Source: Struthio camelus
Taxonomy: Eukaryota > Chordata > Aves > Struthioniformes > Struthionidae
Direction: 5' to 3'
Assembly: GCF_040807025.1 (NCBI RefSeq)
Contig: NC_090942.1
Coordinates: 79,093,987 to 79,157,986 of the forward strand
DNA: 64,000 nt
Positions 60,638-64,000 of this stretch are shown here, piece by piece (position 1 is the first letter of the stretch; each line of letters opens with the position of its first letter). The notes beneath the pieces are model-generated. The model saw nothing but the letters and a program-made list of their open reading frames with translations, ran no database searches and was not told the DNA's origin. The translations under genes were made by a program, and so were the position numbers.

Positions 60638-63600
60638 GTATGTCTCCAAAATAGTTGGTTTACTCTTTCTGTTGTGTAATGCCTCTAACTTCCATGAAAG
60701 AAGCATACCTTTCCTGATCGGCCAGCAGGCTGTTGAGTTTATTTTGCCACTGCAAATTCTTGTAATGAACTCGGTGCTGTTGATTCTATTAAAAATGTCT
60801 TCTATGCAGTACTAATCAGCGTGCTAGGTGCTGGGATGGTTATCCAAAGGTATAAAAAGCATTGGAGCAAGAATCACGAGCCACTGCTTTTCTGTGCGCT
60901 GGTTAACAAGATGTTTGTGACACCTTATTGGTCGTTGTTCTTAATTATCTCACAGTTATGGTTGAACCTTTAATCGTTCCAAGGCTAGGTTGTACGTGTA
61001 AACGGAGAGATTAGTTTCTGACAATCTGTATCTCATAACCCTTGTGGCATTTACTGGTTTTTATATATATATAAAGCCCATAAAGGACCACTGCATTCAT
61101 AGACTTGTGACCTTTGGAATAATGCTGGCTACTGTTGAAGATCTCATGTTTTAATTGGATAGGGCATAGTCCAGCCAAAACTACTAGATGGATTTCATTT
61201 TAATAGTGGAAACTAAAGTTCTGATGCTTATTCTCTGAAAATGAACACTTACCGATGGAGCTGACGGTTTTTATTAACAGCAATTAATCTTTTACTGTGT
61301 TTGTAAGGTGTCCTTAAAACGGCAGCGTGACTGAAAGAGAATATATTCGAAAAAATAGCTCTTTCCTGATGAAAGTGTGTTGGGAGGGATCATACCTCTC
61401 TGATTTTTCCAACTTGGGAGATGGAACAGGAAGTAAATCTCAAAAAAAGATACTGTGAAAAAGATTAAGGGATGTTTCTAGACTAAACTAGCGTATTAAT
61501 TAATACCTGAGCATTTCACAGGAGTACGCACTCTGTTTTGCAAATCGAAGTTGAGATGTGCCTAGTGCCAGAGCTCAGTCTTCTCAATTTCACCCAGTAC
61601 TATCCTGAAACCCTAGCCCCTAAAACATGGGAAAATGAGGTTGTGCATAGCAGCCATCAGAACTGCAGCATGAAGCTGTCATCAAAAGCCTCTAACTGCT
61701 CTCATGTGATTTTTACTTTTAGCTCAGCAGCAGACTGAAGCTTACTTTTTGCTGATAGGTTTCTCAGTATGGTCAATACAACGTAGCCTGTTATTTCTGA
61801 GACTGGGTAAGGGAGAAGAAAAGGAACGGGTGTCTTGTCTTCTGTGAAAGATTTGGAATGTCATAGCTTTTTGCTGTTCTGGGACAATTTCTGAAAATAA
61901 ATGGTTGTATGGTCCTGGAAATCTGCTCTATCATACTGTTTTCCTTCTGGGAGAATCCCAAGCAAAATTTACAGTTACTGCCTGGGGAGAGGCAGTAGGA
62001 GGGCAATATCTTGCTTAGTTTCATTCCCTTCTGGCATGGGAACATACCAAGTGCACAACACGACCCTCACTTAATGCCAGAAATCCATTTTTTCCATCCC
62101 CCACGCTGTCCCAGAAAGCAGGAGAATCAAAGGGAAACAGATAAGCCTGGGTAACCGCGTAAAAGTGGGCAACCTTACACACACTATTATATTCATGGCT
62201 GGAGTTCTTTGCATATTGTCATTAAGTTCACAGCAATATTCACAGCCCAACATATATTTTTAGCTATACTAGCCAGAGAAAAAACAAAAAAGAATACCTC
62301 CGAGCTTCTTCCCTGTTTGTGTGTGTTGGGGGTCAGAGGAAAGAGGAGAGGAGAGTACAAAGGAAGATAACTAGCATCAAGCAAATGTTTAAAAGGAATA
62401 GTTTCAAAAGGTTAAATCTTGCTTTTCAGACTTACAGGAAAGGCTCAGGAAAGTATTTCGGGCATATAACTGTAGTCCAGGAAACTATCAAGCATGTAAA
62501 CTTTCACAAAAGTGATGGCTGATACCTAATTGCTTAAAGATACAAAACAAACTTAAAATGTAAACTTCAGTGAAGCAGCTCAGGGTTTTTTTGCTTGCTA
62601 TTTTTTGTTGTTGTATTTGGGTTCTTTTCTCTGTTCACAGTGGTGCCAGTTGCACAGTGTCTGATAGTTGTCTGCTTGGATATGATACTGCCTTTGTAAA
62701 AACAGTGCCCTTTTCTTTCAAAGATGTATAAGCCCAATTAAAACTGAGAAGGAAAAGCTGCTGTAATTGCTAAGTTGCTCCCCTCTTCTTATCATAACTT
62801 GTTATGAGAAGGTTTTTCCTAGGAGTTCATGATCATTTTTTGCTAACAGTAATCCTTGAATGGTGAACATTTAGGAGGAGTTTTCCCTACTGGGAAAGAG
62901 ACTTAGAGAAGTAATAAGCAATAGTTTATATATAGAAGCAAGATACTTGATTGCTGCAAAATGAAATTCAGAAAATGCATAATGTTGAGCGAGATCAGAG
63001 TGTTTTTATGCAGCCTGGTTTTCATTTTTGTTTCAACTCAAATCCATTATTTATTGTATCGTGATGTGACACTGCAGAATAAAGTAACGCTGTAACAGAG
63101 AACGGTTTTCCATTTTAAACAAAAGGGACGATCTGATGTAAATCAGTGTGCAGTTGGCTTCATCTTTGATAATTACTATCAAAACAAGGCAAATGTAGTC
63201 AGAAGAATAAAAAATTTAGTGTAAATTTTACATCTGAAAATTTAGAAATTTTCTCCATCATGAAAATTCCTTTAAATGGAATGGAAGGAGCTGAAGGAAA
63301 GTATTTTTTATGTCATATGTTTTTTAAGGCTCTTCCTCCTCTTCTCAATTCTTTGTCAAGTTGCCTCTTCTCCAATACTTTTCTTTCCCTCCCCCAGTTA
63401 TTAAACCTACAAGACAACAGATGCTGGGTTAGTAATATAATAAGTAGTGTAATCTTAGCCTACTATTATATTGTCAAAACTGACCTTTTTTTATTTTTAT
63501 TTTTTTTCATTTTATATTCAATTCCCTCTGAATTGGGTCTTTTCAAGGTACTTGAAAAGAATGCTGTATAATGTTCCAGTAATAAAACCTTTCATTCAAT

Positions 63601-63665
63601 TGTAGCTATTCAATTCTACAGTATATGATATTAAAAAGTCTAACAATTTCATTTTCTTTTTCTAG
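60638..63665 (+). other. ARHGAP8: ARHGAP8 intron 5 (3.0 kb)
   Basis: This is a phase 2 intron from gtatgt to ttttctag. I see no gene or named repeat in it. Confidence 0.75.
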
Positions 63666-63752
63666 GTATAAAAAAAACCTTAAAGCACTGTATGTTGTAC
63701 ATCCAACCAACTTCATAAAAATTCTGTGGAATATTTTTAAGCCTCTTATAAG
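63666..63752 (+). CDS. ARHGAP8: ARHGAP8 exon 6 (BCH domain)
   Basis: This 87-nt exon runs from acceptor tttttctag to donor ATAAG|gtactt, phase 2 at both ends. It encodes residues 132-161: [16 protein letters not shown] then [12 protein letters not shown]. The ARHGAP family word [10 protein letters not shown] continues the CRAL-TRIO fold, and LWNI(F/L)KPLI is again the ARHGAP8 form. The exon contains an A8 run (63670-63677) over the Y-K-K-N codons, a place where sequencing or replication slippage would break the frame. The frame is intact here. The rest of the domain, the proline-rich region and the RhoGAP domain lie to the right of the window. Confidence 0.94.
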
Positions 63753-64000
63753 GTACTTGACAGTTTATTCAAAAGATTTTCTTGTTTAGTTTAAGGATGG
63801 TCTGTTCTGTAATAAATTGCTTTTAAAAAGGTTTGAGGTAAAATATGTCAGGTAACCACACAATGCACATATAAAATGTGGCTTGAACTAATGTGTAAGG
63901 TGAGCTTAAGCTTGGGTATGAATAATGGGGTAGGGTTTTTTCCTTTCTAAGAAAAGGGAGTCTCAATTCATAGCATGTTTAAAGGTAAGGATATGCGTTC
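63753..64000 (+). other. ARHGAP8: Start of ARHGAP8 intron 6
   Basis: AT-rich intronic sequence begins at the donor gtactt and runs off the window edge. Nothing else is seen. Confidence 0.75.

Noticed and set aside
60534..60815. 93-codon continuous frame starting inside exon 5
   Set aside because: It starts at a codon within the exon and reads on into intron 5 past a consensus gtatgt donor; the true exon ends at 60637.
41862..63752. Assignment of the gene to ARHGAP1 rather than ARHGAP8
   Set aside because: The two share the BCH and RhoGAP architecture, but [22 protein letters not shown] and LWNIFKPLI are the ARHGAP8 readings.

Overview
The window reads as intergenic plus intronic DNA from a bird genome. 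It is AT-rich with small exons spread over tens of kilobases, one GC-rich CpG island, few short interspersed repeats, and CR1-type LINE retrotransposons. The best-preserved CR1 ends in the avian-style 3' tail of ATTCTGTG-type octamers. I cannot name the species from sequence alone.

The one clear protein-coding gene is the 5' part of ARHGAP8 (BPGAP1, a Rho GTPase-activating protein) on the + strand. A CpG island at about 17.57-18.46 kb looks like its promoter and untranslated first exon, with two consensus splice donors (after 18206 and after 18311). After a first intron of about 23.6 kb, five coding exons follow: 41862-41973 (ATG at 41937, in-frame stop upstream at 41865), 45199-45336, 57725-57812, 60506-60637 and 63666-63752. 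All have AG acceptors and GT donors and the reading phases join exactly (1, 1, 2, 2, 2). They give 160 complete codons: an acidic N-terminus followed by most of the CRAL-TRIO/BCH domain. The proline-rich part and the RhoGAP domain must lie beyond the right edge.

Layout. 1-16.8 kb: upstream DNA with no gene I can prove; it holds one exon-like segment with good splice signals on the minus strand (7631-7692) and a neighbouring open stretch (7991-8266). 16.8-17.4 kb: decayed CR1. 17.57-18.46 kb: CpG island. 18.3-41.9 kb: intron 1, with simple repeats, a 42-bp tandem duplication, an old MIR fragment and a well-preserved 1.9-kb CR1 (39.66-41.56 kb) whose reverse-transcriptase frame is open and whose 3' end lies only about 300 bp before the first coding exon. 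41.97-45.2 kb: intron 2, with old inverted-repeat elements. 45.3-57.7 kb: intron 3, with MIR fragments, a second old CR1 (about 55.36-56.19 kb) and an unexplained long open frame on the minus strand (47540-48256). 57.8-63.7 kb: introns 4 and 5. After 63752: intron 6.

I found no sign of a CRISPR array, bacterial operon, RNA gene or new multi-gene system. The points most worth following are the promoter architecture, the N-terminal exon of ARHGAP8, the young CR1 beside it, and the two unexplained minus-strand open segments.
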